Origin: Arthrobacter sp. Y81
Lineage (GTDB): Bacteria; Actinomycetota; Actinomycetes; Actinomycetales; Micrococcaceae
NCBI RefSeq assembly: GCF_002929335.1
Contig: NZ_PJIL01000012.1
Coordinates: 1-64,000, forward strand
Direction: 5' to 3'
DNA: 64,000 bases
Part shown: in pieces, positions 55,087 to 62,368 of the stretch
Position numbering within the stretch: the stretch's first letter is position 1
Layout of the letters: each line of letters starts with the position of its first letter
Program-made: the position numbers and the translations under genes
Notes under the pieces: generated by a model
Databases searched by the model: none
What the model saw: only the letters and a program-made list of their open reading frames with translations
Told to the model about the DNA's origin: nothing

Positions 55087-55811
55087 TAGTAGACGATCCT
55101 GTTCGGCGCGGCGTAGAAGCCGACCATGATGCAATGATCCGAAGGAGCACTGGCGGCTGGCGGACAGTTGAGCATGACGCTGACTGGGGCCGTATAAGTG
55201 TTGTGGGCGGAAATTGACTGATCCAAGACGCGAAGAGAGACCGTGCAAACATGGAGACCCATCCAGGGCGCCGGTCGCTCTCGCACCTTGGCAAGCTCAC
55301 TGTCACACATCATGGATTCCACCCTTGCCGAACGGTTCGCCTGCTGCCCGGCCAGATACTGATAGGTTCCGGCATTGATCCCAGTCGCTTCGAACTCCTG
55401 GACAAACACGGCCAGAGGATTGGACCCGTCAGGGAGCACATGCCACCAGCTGCGGAGGCCGGAGTACACCTCGGAGTACGACGCCGTGCGCGTGTCCCAT
55501 GTGTAAATCGCTGTCGCTGCCGCCGATGCCAGCTTGCGGAAGTCCGTTGTGCGAGGCGGGCCATACCTGTCGAGTCCTTCGACGGCGGGGGGAGCCATCG
55601 TCGGCGCTTCTGACTGCGGCCCAGTGGAGGAGGCCGCCAAACTCTGGGGAGTCGGCGCCGACAGCGCTGGACCTGGCTCAGGTGCGGGCCTCGGGGTCGG
55701 CCGCGTCAAAGCGAACAACACGGTCGCCACACTCAAAACCGCGAACGCAAGGAACAACCATCGCCGTTGGCTGCTCGAGCCAGGCAATGCAATTCTCCGG
55801 GTCAACGACAT
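55086..55811 (-). CDS. Membrane-anchored transfer protein (VirB8/TcpC-like place)
   Basis: A 241-residue protein: one N-terminal membrane segment (WLFLAFAVLSVATVLFAL), a Pro-rich linker (RPTPRPAPEPGPALSAPTPQ) and a soluble domain with TDFRKLASAAATAIYTWDTR, WWHVLPDGSNPLAVFVQEFE and a final VMLNCPPAASAPSDHCIM. Topology and position directly before the peptidase gene are those of the VirB8/TcpC role in Gram-positive transfer systems, though similarity by sequence alone is weak. Two Cys pairs may form disulfides outside the cell. Confidence 0.6.
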   Translation of the reverse strand: MSLTRRIALPGSSSQRRWLFLAFAVLSVATVLFALTRPTPRPAPEPGPALSAPTPQSLAASSTGPQSEAPTMAPPAVEGLDRYGPPRTTDFRKLASAAATAIYTWDTRTASYSEVYSGLRSWWHVLPDGSNPLAVFVQEFEATGINAGTYQYLAGQQANRSARVESMMCDSELAKVRERPAPWMGLHVCTVSLRVLDQSISAHNTYTAPVSVMLNCPPAASAPSDHCIMVGFYAAPNRIVY

Positions 55812-55860
55812 TCCAGCCTCCTCGCCAGTTCATTGCAGACTGAGCCGTTGAGGACATGAC

Positions 55861-56763
55861 TTAGCGGGCAGGTCGCCTTCCACCCCGGAGAATCCGCCAG
55901 GACGTCTGATACAGCCTTCGGGCGAAGCCGATCTGCACGGCCACGTAGCGCTCAGTGACGCCGAGTTCAGTAGCCAACGTCGCCAAAGCCCTGGCCCGCT
56001 CTGGTCCTCGCAGATCGGGACGAACAATGGTTGCCGCAGTACGGCGCAGCACAGTTGTGGGCAGGCAATCTGCTGCACGCTGGCATACGTCCGCGATAGT
56101 GCGGATCTCCGCCGTCTCAACCTCCAGTGCGTTTTGAACAGTCCTCGCTGTTTGGCGCACGACGGTCGCAGCGTGCCATCGGCGGCGGTCCTGCGGCGAC
56201 GGCGGACCGTACTGGCGGCGCCCGGTTAGACTGTCAACGGCGAGGTCCCAAACTTGCCCCGGCACGCTTGCCCGCGTCAGTTCGATAATCGTTCGCGCCC
56301 ACTCCTGATCGATGATTTTCTCAGCACTTCGATCCACGCCACCGATACCGAGAATCGCGAGCGCATCGAGCGACGCCGGACCGTCCGCATCCCCGGGCTC
56401 GATGAGCAACGGGAACGTCTGATGGCTCAGTTCCCTGCGGATGTGCGCGGCGCACACGTTGGCGCACACTCCCTGGACCCAGGCCCCGAAGGGAACACCT
56501 GGGAGTTGCCGATAATGGCCACGGGTGACGCCATCCCACACCGCTACCCGGATGTCCTGCATAACGTCGTCCACGTCGCAGGCCCGGCCGATCCGGGACA
56601 GATGCGAAACGACATATCGGCGCACACCGTCAACGGCGACCATGATCTGATCCACCGGAACTGCCAGCGCGGTCGGCGCTGGCGGCCTGTGCAAGGAAAC
56701 ATCAACGGTAACTGCATTTGCTTCGTCATGGTGGGCCTGATTCGCTCTGGCTTCGACTCGCAC
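55861..56763 (-). CDS. Sigma-70-like regulator of the ICE
   Basis: A 300-residue protein. The block RYVVSHLSRIGRACDVDDVM with QDIRVAVWDGVTRGHYRQLP and FGAWVQGVCANVCAAHIRRE is an ECF-type sigma region 2. The C-terminal LATLATELGVTERYVAVQIG with FARRLYQTSWRIL resembles region 4. A long middle part is not typical of ECF factors. It is first in the operon with the two transfer genes downstream and is probably a dedicated activator of the transfer genes. The start is uncertain (GTG at 56763 or a later GTG). Confidence 0.6.
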   Translation of the reverse strand: MRVEARANQAHHDEANAVTVDVSLHRPPAPTALAVPVDQIMVAVDGVRRYVVSHLSRIGRACDVDDVMQDIRVAVWDGVTRGHYRQLPGVPFGAWVQGVCANVCAAHIRRELSHQTFPLLIEPGDADGPASLDALAILGIGGVDRSAEKIIDQEWARTIIELTRASVPGQVWDLAVDSLTGRRQYGPPSPQDRRRWHAATVVRQTARTVQNALEVETAEIRTIADVCQRAADCLPTTVLRRTAATIVRPDLRGPERARALATLATELGVTERYVAVQIGFARRLYQTSWRILRGGRRPAR

Positions 56764-56954
56764 GGATCTTCACCGCTTCGACTAAACGCTTCCAATAAGT
56801 CCGGTGACGGCACGCCCGACACCTCAAGAATGGCCGCTAAACCAGGGCCGACCACGAATGCAATAAGGCTATGCAAACTATTCTCAAGGATAATTAAAGT
56901 ATCGTCAAGACGACGGGTCTTACTTTTCTTCGAACTGTAGATAAGAATGGTTCC

Positions 56955-57278
56955 ATGCCAAGGATTACCCAGCCTCACGACGACGCATGGTCACCCGACG
57001 TCGAAGCCGCCGTCGCGACCTTTGGCAACCGTTCACGGAATGAGATCCTCCGCTACCTATCGGCGCACGGCCCCGCCTCCCGTGGGGACATTGCGGCATC
57101 AGTCAGCGCCGGCGAACCAAGCGTGGCCAAACACCTGCTGATATTGGAGGAGTCCGGCGCCGTCCTAGTCGACGTTGAACCAGGCCGGCGGCATGGCCGC
57201 TCACCACGCTATTCAGCCAACCAGACACGGATCAAGGAACTGCTGGCGGCTCATCTTGAATATCTTCTGGAGGGGTAA
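56955..57278 (+). CDS. ArsR-like winged-helix regulator
   Basis: A 107-residue protein with a winged helix: VATFGNRSRNEILRYLSAHG, SRGDIAASVSAGEPSVAKHL and LILEESGAVLVDVEPGRRHG. It is divergent from the sigma-like gene, and its last 47 bases overlap the end of the convergent HTH-like regulator at 57232. It likely controls the divergent promoter region between 56764 and 56954. No metal-binding Cys are seen. Confidence 0.75.
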   Translation: MPRITQPHDDAWSPDVEAAVATFGNRSRNEILRYLSAHGPASRGDIAASVSAGEPSVAKHLLILEESGAVLVDVEPGRRHGRSPRYSANQTRIKELLAAHLEYLLEG

Positions 57279-57735
57279 TCGCCGCCTGCTCCCCTCCCGG
57301 GTGGCGTCCAATATCCTTGTTGAGATATTCAGAGATGGCCTGCAAAGTCTCCGGTGACACGTCCCCAAGTGTGCGGGCGGCGAAGGTCTTCACACGGGCC
57401 GCACGCAGGGACTTGACGAACTCAAGCTGGGAATCAATGCGTTGGGGCAAGGCTGCATCATCGCCAGTCAGATAGGACGGGTCTACCTTGAAGATGTCAC
57501 AGAGGCCAGCCAGCAAAACCGGATCGCTGACCAGACGGCCAGTCCCTTCTTTCATGTAGAACCAGCGCGCGCGGGACAATTTGATGCCCCTCCGGGCAAG
57601 GTCTGCTTGCACTTCCCTGAACGTCACTGGTTTTCCGCGCTCTGCAACTACAACGTCGAGCAGCAGATTCAAACGACGGGCGAGCTGGGCCTGAGGCGAC
57701 AGCCCCGCACCGTGCCCTGTCTCGTCAATCCGCAT
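57232..57735 (-). CDS. HTH-like ICE regulator, paralogue of 14345 gene
   Basis: A 167-residue protein: LARRLNLLLDVVVAERGKPV, REVQADLARRGIKLSRARWF, YMKEGTGRLVSDPVLLAGLC and DIFKVDPSYLTGDD form a divergent XRE-type unit, and DVSPETLQAISEYLNKDIGR lies in the C-terminal part. The gene at 14345 encodes the same blocks in the same order. The ATG at 57735 is the best start. Its 3' end overlaps the convergent winged-helix gene by 47 bp, so the two may silence each other. It is a good candidate for the master repressor of the ICE. Confidence 0.7.
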   Translation of the reverse strand: MRIDETGHGAGLSPQAQLARRLNLLLDVVVAERGKPVTFREVQADLARRGIKLSRARWFYMKEGTGRLVSDPVLLAGLCDIFKVDPSYLTGDDAALPQRIDSQLEFVKSLRAARVKTFAARTLGDVSPETLQAISEYLNKDIGRHPGGEQAAITPPEDIQDEPPAVP

Positions 57736-57963
57736 AACAGCCCCTTGATCAGCCACTTCAACACCGGCAGTCCAGTCAGGTACTGCCCCCGCCCTACCGC
57801 CCAGTATTCCGCGAGTCATGCGCGTCGGCAATCAGGGTCCCGGTGCCTTAGAAGATTCATGGGCAAAAACAGGCCCTTCCATCATGACCTCGGCAGGGGT
57901 ACCCTGCTGCTGTAGACCCGTCTACAGCAACACGCTCCCTTCATTCCTTAGGTTCCGGTCTCC

Positions 57964-58239
57964 ATGTCGAACATCCTGATGAACCGAACGCGAAGCCAAA
58001 TTGTCCGCTTCTTACTCAAGAACGGCCCATCAACGTGCAGCGAAATCGGAGCCGGGCTGCAGGCCTCGCCGTCGACCATCCGTCGACAGCTCAACTTCCT
58101 TGGTAGCGCAGGCCTCGTGCAGCGCGCCTCGAGCCAATTCACGGCTTCTCCGGAGCGGGTGCAGCGCCAGACCGATGACTTTGCAGCGACTTTCGGCAAC
58201 GCGGTCATGCAGCCGGATGGACCAGCTCCGATGAACTAG
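57964..58239 (+). CDS. Small winged-helix regulator
   Basis: A 91-residue protein with a DNA-binding winged helix: MNRTRSQIVRFLLKNGPSTC, SEIGAGLQASPSTIRRQLNF and LGSAGLVQRASSQFTAS. It resembles the gene at 56955 in plan but lacks its C-terminal extension. It precedes the excisionase-like gene by 56 bp on the same strand and may be co-transcribed with it. Confidence 0.7.
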   Translation: MSNILMNRTRSQIVRFLLKNGPSTCSEIGAGLQASPSTIRRQLNFLGSAGLVQRASSQFTASPERVQRQTDDFAATFGNAVMQPDGPAPMN

Positions 58240-58295
58240 GGCAGGACTCAGCACGGAGCACTGCCGCAGCGAAATCACGAAAGGATCGAAGAAGC

Positions 58296-58541
58296 ATGAA
58301 ACTCGAATTCTTCGAGCCGGCCGAGGCTGCCTCGGTCCTCAAGTGCTCAGAGGCATGGCTCCGCGAAGGGGCCGCCAAGGGAGAGTTCCCGCATTCCGTC
58401 TGGGGCAAAGGAAAGATCGTCTTTACGTCTGTCCACTTGAAAGAGATTGCCCAGCTGCGCGAAGTCCGGTCAACGAGTGCATCCCCGGCCTCCGTCCGAA
58501 TGATCGGTACCCGGGCCCAGGCACGCCAGAAATACTCCTAG
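58296..58541 (+). CDS. Excisionase-like HTH protein
   Basis: An 81-residue protein of the HTH_17/excisionase type: FEPAEAASVLKCSEAWLREG, with FPHSVWGKGKIVFTSVHLKE as the wing and strand part. Such proteins bend DNA at att sites and turn the integrase toward excision. It ends 17 bp from the convergent integrase stop, so a read-through transcript would be antisense to int. CGAAAGGATCGAAGAAGC precedes the ATG. Confidence 0.75.
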   Translation: MKLEFFEPAEAASVLKCSEAWLREGAAKGEFPHSVWGKGKIVFTSVHLKEIAQLREVRSTSASPASVRMIGTRAQARQKYS

Positions 58542-58558
58542 TTTGGCGACTGCCGCAG

Positions 58559-59689
58559 CTACCCACGCCAGACAACGGCTGAACGCTCGACGGCGTCAGC
58601 GGCATCTTGAAGGGCTTGTGGCATCAAGTGGCCGTACACCTGCTCCGTTGTACGAGTGGACGCATGCCCCAGGCGCCTGGAGATAGTGAACAGAGAAACG
58701 CCGTCCTGGATCAACCAGGACGCGTGGGTGTGGCGCAGATCGTGAATCCGCGGCGACTTGGTCAGCCCACGGGCCTGCGCCGCCTTGACCGCCGGAACCC
58801 AATAGTGATGCCAATACAGCTTGTGAATGATCCGCTCACCCTTAGGCGTCGTAAACAAAAGATCCGAACCAGGCCGGCTGGCCACCAGCGGAATGAGCAC
58901 CTCCACCAAATGCGGGTTCAAGGAAACCGTCCTCTTGCCGGCACCCGTCTTGGTCGCACCGATGTAGTACTCGGAATCAGCGCCCCGTTTCCACGCCTTA
59001 TTGATCCGCATTGTTGCTGGCTTGGACATCAGGTCCACGTCAGCCACGGTCACAGCAGTGGCCTCGCCAAAGCGGGTTCCGGTCATAACCAGGAACTCGG
59101 TGAAAGCCCTGTACCGCTCCCCCATACCTTCAAGGATCATCCCGAATTCGGCGTGCGTCAGAAACCGGGCCTCGTCCTCTGCCTTTTCGCCCGACGGGAG
59201 CTGAACATGTCGGCAAGGATTGTCCTTCCGATAGCGCAGCATTACGGCCGTCTCCATGGCCGCGAAGATCAGGCCATGGTTGTTCTTGATGGTCTTCGGA
59301 GACCTGCCCTTCTTCTGCATGGTCTTGATCCAGTAGGTCAGGTGCCGGTAGTCCAGCTTGTCCACGGGGATGTGGCCGATGACGTCCGCGATGTGCAGCT
59401 TCAACATCGTCTGGTACGTGTGGACCGTCCCGACGGAAGGGCGCACAAGAAGGTCGATGTGCTCCTGGATCACCGCCGCCACATTGGGTGATTTGGTCTG
59501 GTTCTTGACCATCGCATGCTGTGCGATTTCGAAGGACTGATTGTTCGCGTCGAGGAGGCGCTTCAGCGTCTGGGCTTCAGCCGACGTAGCGAGGGTAATC
59601 CCCTCTTGCTTTCGCGTCTCGGGATTCCGCCAGCGGACCGTAAAGGACGTCGATCCATCCGATTTTTTTCGTTCCCAAACGCTGGCCAT
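58559..59689 (-). CDS. int: Tyrosine integrase
   Basis: A 376-residue site-specific recombinase. The N-terminal arm-binding part opens MASVWERKKSDGSTSFTVRW. The core-binding SAM-like domain lies around residues 70-165. The catalytic domain shows the first Arg in VMTGTRFGEATAV, Lys in GATKTGAGKRTVSL, the box HDLRHTHASWLIQDGVSL and the nucleophile Tyr in STRTTEQVYGHLMPQA. The start lies 86 bp from the att core in the tRNA gene, and the palindrome 59709-59739 is between them. The ATG at 59689 is preferred because upstream sequence is the tRNA itself. Confidence 0.92.
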   Translation of the reverse strand: MASVWERKKSDGSTSFTVRWRNPETRKQEGITLATSAEAQTLKRLLDANNQSFEIAQHAMVKNQTKSPNVAAVIQEHIDLLVRPSVGTVHTYQTMLKLHIADVIGHIPVDKLDYRHLTYWIKTMQKKGRSPKTIKNNHGLIFAAMETAVMLRYRKDNPCRHVQLPSGEKAEDEARFLTHAEFGMILEGMGERYRAFTEFLVMTGTRFGEATAVTVADVDLMSKPATMRINKAWKRGADSEYYIGATKTGAGKRTVSLNPHLVEVLIPLVASRPGSDLLFTTPKGERIIHKLYWHHYWVPAVKAAQARGLTKSPRIHDLRHTHASWLIQDGVSLFTISRRLGHASTRTTEQVYGHLMPQALQDAADAVERSAVVWRG

Positions 59690-59708
59690 GCCCAAAATTC
59701 TAGGCTTC

Positions 59709-59739
59709 GTGTGCACAAAAAACGAGCTTTTGTGCACAC
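59709..59739. promoter_or_regulatory. GTGTGCACA inverted repeat, right arm
   Basis: GTGTGCACAAAA and TTTTGTGCACAC form a perfect 12-bp inverted repeat around AACGAGC. It lies between the integrase start and the att core and shares its half-site with the palindromes at 3996 and 2100. A second small stem, CGGGGT-CCAAA-ACCCCG, follows at 59742-59758. Candidate roles are arm-type integrase site or int operator. Confidence 0.55.
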
Positions 59740-59774
59740 CCCGGGGTCCAAAACCCCGCTGACCTGCGGAAACA

Positions 59775-59799
59775 CTGTGCCCGAGGTGGGACTCGAACC
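59775..59799. other. Right attachment site core (att)
   Basis: CTGTGCCCGAGGTGGGACTC and the next CGAACC are the 3' end of the tRNA-Leu gene plus three bases. They are repeated at 2467-2491 with one mismatch. The tRNA remains complete at this end. Confidence 0.75.
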
Positions 59800-59859
59800 C
59801 ACACACCTTTCGATACCGCATTTTGAGTGCGGCGCGTCTGCCAATTCCGCCACTCGGGC
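59778..59859 (-). tRNA. tRNA-Leu (anticodon CAA)
   Basis: On the minus strand the sequence folds as a class II tRNA of 82 bases. The acceptor GCCCGAG pairs with CTCGGGC, and the D-arm is GGCGGAATTGGCAGACGC. The anticodon stem-loop is CCGCA-CTCAAAA-TGCGG, with CAA at the anticodon. The variable arm is TATCGAAAGGTGT in outline and the T-arm GTGGGTTCGAGTCCCAC. CCA is not encoded. The element has inserted at its 3' end and restored it. Confidence 0.93.
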
Positions 59860-60066
59860 GCGGATTACACCGAAGTAACAATCTTAAGCTCACAGCTCCG
59901 TTGTGAGCAACGCGATCGCTTCCAGTGCGCGAAATTACTCTACATGCAGATAGGCTGAATTCCAGAATCGCGCCAGCGCCGCCGCAACGAACCCAAGCAG
60001 TTCCAAGTACAACAGCGGGCACAACTAAGATGGACTAGTTCCCGCCGTACCTTTCAAGGAGTTCCC

Positions 60067-60672
60067 GTGTCAGAACAGACGGAGTCAAACCCCAACACCC
60101 AGCCGGCCCGCCGCGTGATTGTCGCCGAGGACGAGACCCTTATCCGCCTGGACATCATCGAAATCCTCCGGGGCGAAGGCTATGACGTCATCGGCGAAGC
60201 GGACAACGGCGAGAAGGCCGTCCAGCTCGCCGAGGAACTCAAGCCCGACCTCGTCCTGATGGACGTCAAGATGCCCGTCATGGACGGCATCACGGCCGCC
60301 GAAAAGATCGTCAAGGCCCGCATCGCCCCCGTCGTGCTCCTCACGGCCTTCAGCCAGAAGGAACTCGTGGAGCGCGCCCGTGACGCCGGCGCCATGGCCT
60401 ACGTCGTCAAGCCCTTCACCCCCGCGGACCTGATCCCCGCCCTGGAGATCGCACTCTCGCGCCACGAAGAAATCAAGGCCCTCGAAAACGAGGTCTCGGA
60501 CCTGCAGGAGCAGTTCGCCACACGCAAGCTCGTGGAGCGCGCCAAGAGCCTGCTGACCACCAAAATGGGCCTCACCGAGCCCGAGGCGTTCCGCTGGATC
60601 CAGAAGACCTCCATGGACCGCCGCCTCAGCATGCGCGAGGTCGCCGAAACAATCATTAACCAGGTCAACTAA
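60067..60672 (+). CDS. pdtaR: ANTAR-domain response regulator
   Basis: A 201-residue regulator of the PdtaR type. The receiver domain starts RRVIVAEDETLIRLDIIEIL, with the phospho-Asp in PDLVLMDVKMPVMDG and the conserved Lys in AYVVKPFTPADLIP. The C-terminal ANTAR domain (LVERAKSLLTTKMGLTEPEA, FRWIQKTSMDRRLSMREVAE) binds RNA hairpins and stops termination when the receiver is phosphorylated, usually by the kinase PdtaS. AAGGAG precedes the GTG start at 60067. Host gene, right flank. Confidence 0.9.
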   Translation: MSEQTESNPNTQPARRVIVAEDETLIRLDIIEILRGEGYDVIGEADNGEKAVQLAEELKPDLVLMDVKMPVMDGITAAEKIVKARIAPVVLLTAFSQKELVERARDAGAMAYVVKPFTPADLIPALEIALSRHEEIKALENEVSDLQEQFATRKLVERAKSLLTTKMGLTEPEAFRWIQKTSMDRRLSMREVAETIINQVN

Positions 60673-60752
60673 CCACACCGGCCCGGCAGGCACCGCACGA
60701 CGGCGGCCTGCCGCGTCGGCAGCCCGGCCCGCCGGCCGGTACGCAGAGACAA

Positions 60753-60794
60753 AAAAGGAAGGATCCCCGCCGACTGGCGGGGATCCTTCCTTTT
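60753..60794. terminator. Bidirectional terminator between pdtaR and pyk
   Basis: AAAAGGAAGGATCCCCGCC and GGCGGGGATCCTTCCTTTT form a perfect 19-bp stem around GACT. The A and T runs at the ends let it work for both converging genes. Confidence 0.9.
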
Positions 60795-60804
60795 GTCTAG
60801 AAGA

Positions 60805-62295
60805 CTAGGCCTTCTTCTTCTTTTCCGGCCACGGTCCGAGCTTTTCCTTGTTGCTGGCAGCTTCGCCCACGAACGTGGTGTCAGCGAGGTCGCCCACCTT
60901 GTGGACCTTCAGGGAGTTCGTGGAACCGGCCCTTCCGGGAGGGGAACCGGCGGCGATGACCACCAGGTCACCGTCTTCCACCAGGTTCAGTTCCAGGAGG
61001 CTGCGGTCCACCTGTGCGGTCATTTCATCCGTGTGGTCCACCATGGGGACCAGGACCGGCTGGATGCCCCAGGTCAGCGCGAGCTGGTTCCAGACGTGCT
61101 CCACCGGGGTGAAGGCGAAGACCGGCTTGATCGGGCGCAGGCGCGAGAGCCGGCGCGCGGAGTCACCGGACTGCGTGAACGCACAGATGTACTTCGCGTC
61201 CAGCTGATCGGCGATTTCGACGGCGGCGCGGGTGATGGCGCCGCCGCGGGTCTTGGGCTTGGTGCCCAGCGGAGGAACGCGCTCAAGGCCGTGGACTTCG
61301 GTGGACTCGATGATCCGGGCCATGACCTTGACCGTTTCGATCGGGTACTTGCCCACGCTGGTCTCGCCCGAGAGCATCACTGCGTCGGCGCCGTCGAGCA
61401 CCGCGTTGGCGCAGTCGGAGGCCTCAGCGCGGGTGGGGCGCGGGTTGTCGATCATGGACTCGAGCACCTGGGTGGCGACGATGACCGGCTTGGCCCAGCG
61501 GCGGGCCAGTTCGATGGCGCGCTTCTGGACGATCGGCACCTCTTCGAGGGGAAGCTCCACACCAAGGTCGCCACGGGCCACCATGATGGCGTCGAAGGCG
61601 TCGATGATCTCGTGCAACTGCTCCACGGCCTGCGGCTTTTCGATCTTGGCGATCACCGGCACGCGGCTGCCTTCTTCGTCCATGATTTCGTGAACGCGCT
61701 TGATGTCCGAGGCGTCCCGGACGAAGGAGAGGGCAACCATGTCCACGCCGCGGCGCATGGCCCAGCGGAGATCGTCCTCGTCCTTTTCGCTAAGGGCGGG
61801 AACGTTGACGGCAACGCCGGGCAGGTTGATGCCCTTGTTGTTGGAGACCATGCCGCCGACGGTCACCTGGGCGACCACCTTGACGGCGTCGACCTCGATG
61901 GCGCGCAACGCCACCTTGCCGTCGTCGATCAGCAGCGCATCGCCGACATTGACGTCGTCGGTGAGGCTCTTGAGCGTGGTGGAGCAGATCTCCTTGGTGC
62001 CCGGTACATCTTCGGTGGTGATGGTGAAGATGTCGCCGACGAACAGTTCGTGCGGGCCGTCGACAAAGCGGCCAAGACGGATCTTGGGGCCCTGGAGGTC
62101 GGCCATGATGGCAACGGGCTTGCCCAGCTGCTTCGAGGCCCTACGGACGTTCTCGTAAGTGCCGTCATGCACGGAGTAGTCTCCGTGGCTCATGTTCATG
62201 CGGGCAACATCGACGCCGGCTTCAATAACTGCGAGGGTGTTCTCGAAGCTGGAAATGGCCGGTCCGAATGTTGCCACGATCTTAGCGCGTCTCAT
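60805..62295 (-). CDS. pyk: Pyruvate kinase
   Basis: A 496-residue enzyme that makes pyruvate and ATP from phosphoenolpyruvate and ADP, the last step of glycolysis. MRRAKIVATFGPAISSFENT is the N-terminal strand, VDVARMNMSHGDY the substrate loop, and GSRVPVIAKIEKPQAVEQL with MVARGDLGVELPLEEVPIVQ the active-site Lys and Mg ligands. KPVIVATQVLESMIDNPRPT, RAEASDCANAVLDGADAVML and SGETSVGKYPIE complete the fold. A Lys-rich C-terminal tail (GPWPEKKKKA) is present. Host gene; it converges with pdtaR. Confidence 0.96.
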   Translation of the reverse strand: MRRAKIVATFGPAISSFENTLAVIEAGVDVARMNMSHGDYSVHDGTYENVRRASKQLGKPVAIMADLQGPKIRLGRFVDGPHELFVGDIFTITTEDVPGTKEICSTTLKSLTDDVNVGDALLIDDGKVALRAIEVDAVKVVAQVTVGGMVSNNKGINLPGVAVNVPALSEKDEDDLRWAMRRGVDMVALSFVRDASDIKRVHEIMDEEGSRVPVIAKIEKPQAVEQLHEIIDAFDAIMVARGDLGVELPLEEVPIVQKRAIELARRWAKPVIVATQVLESMIDNPRPTRAEASDCANAVLDGADAVMLSGETSVGKYPIETVKVMARIIESTEVHGLERVPPLGTKPKTRGGAITRAAVEIADQLDAKYICAFTQSGDSARRLSRLRPIKPVFAFTPVEHVWNQLALTWGIQPVLVPMVDHTDEMTAQVDRSLLELNLVEDGDLVVIAAGSPPGRAGSTNSLKVHKVGDLADTTFVGEAASNKEKLGPWPEKKKKA

Positions 62296-62368
62296 ATACC
62301 TACCCTATTGGTGTGTTTCTGGTTTGGAGTTGTACCGCAGGTGAACTTCCGTGGTCCCCCGTTTGTGA

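Larger units (their letters stand above)
2467..59799. mobile_element. Integrative conjugative element in tRNA-Leu
   Basis: The sequence shows a tyrosine integrase beside the 3' end of a tRNA-Leu gene, and a near-identical 25-base copy of that tRNA end 57 kb away at 2467-2491. Between them lie a MobF relaxase, a VirD4 coupling protein, VirB4- and VirB6-like proteins, an NlpC/P60 peptidase, SSB and an ArdC-like protein, which is the expected gene set of an actinobacterial ICE. The base run just outside the left copy looks like the original terminator of the tRNA, now displaced. Cargo includes a dimethylformamide catabolic cluster and probable defence genes. The 25 kb on the left are richer in remnants and may have been built from older insertions. 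The ends are inferred; no empty-site sequence is available here. Confidence 0.78.
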
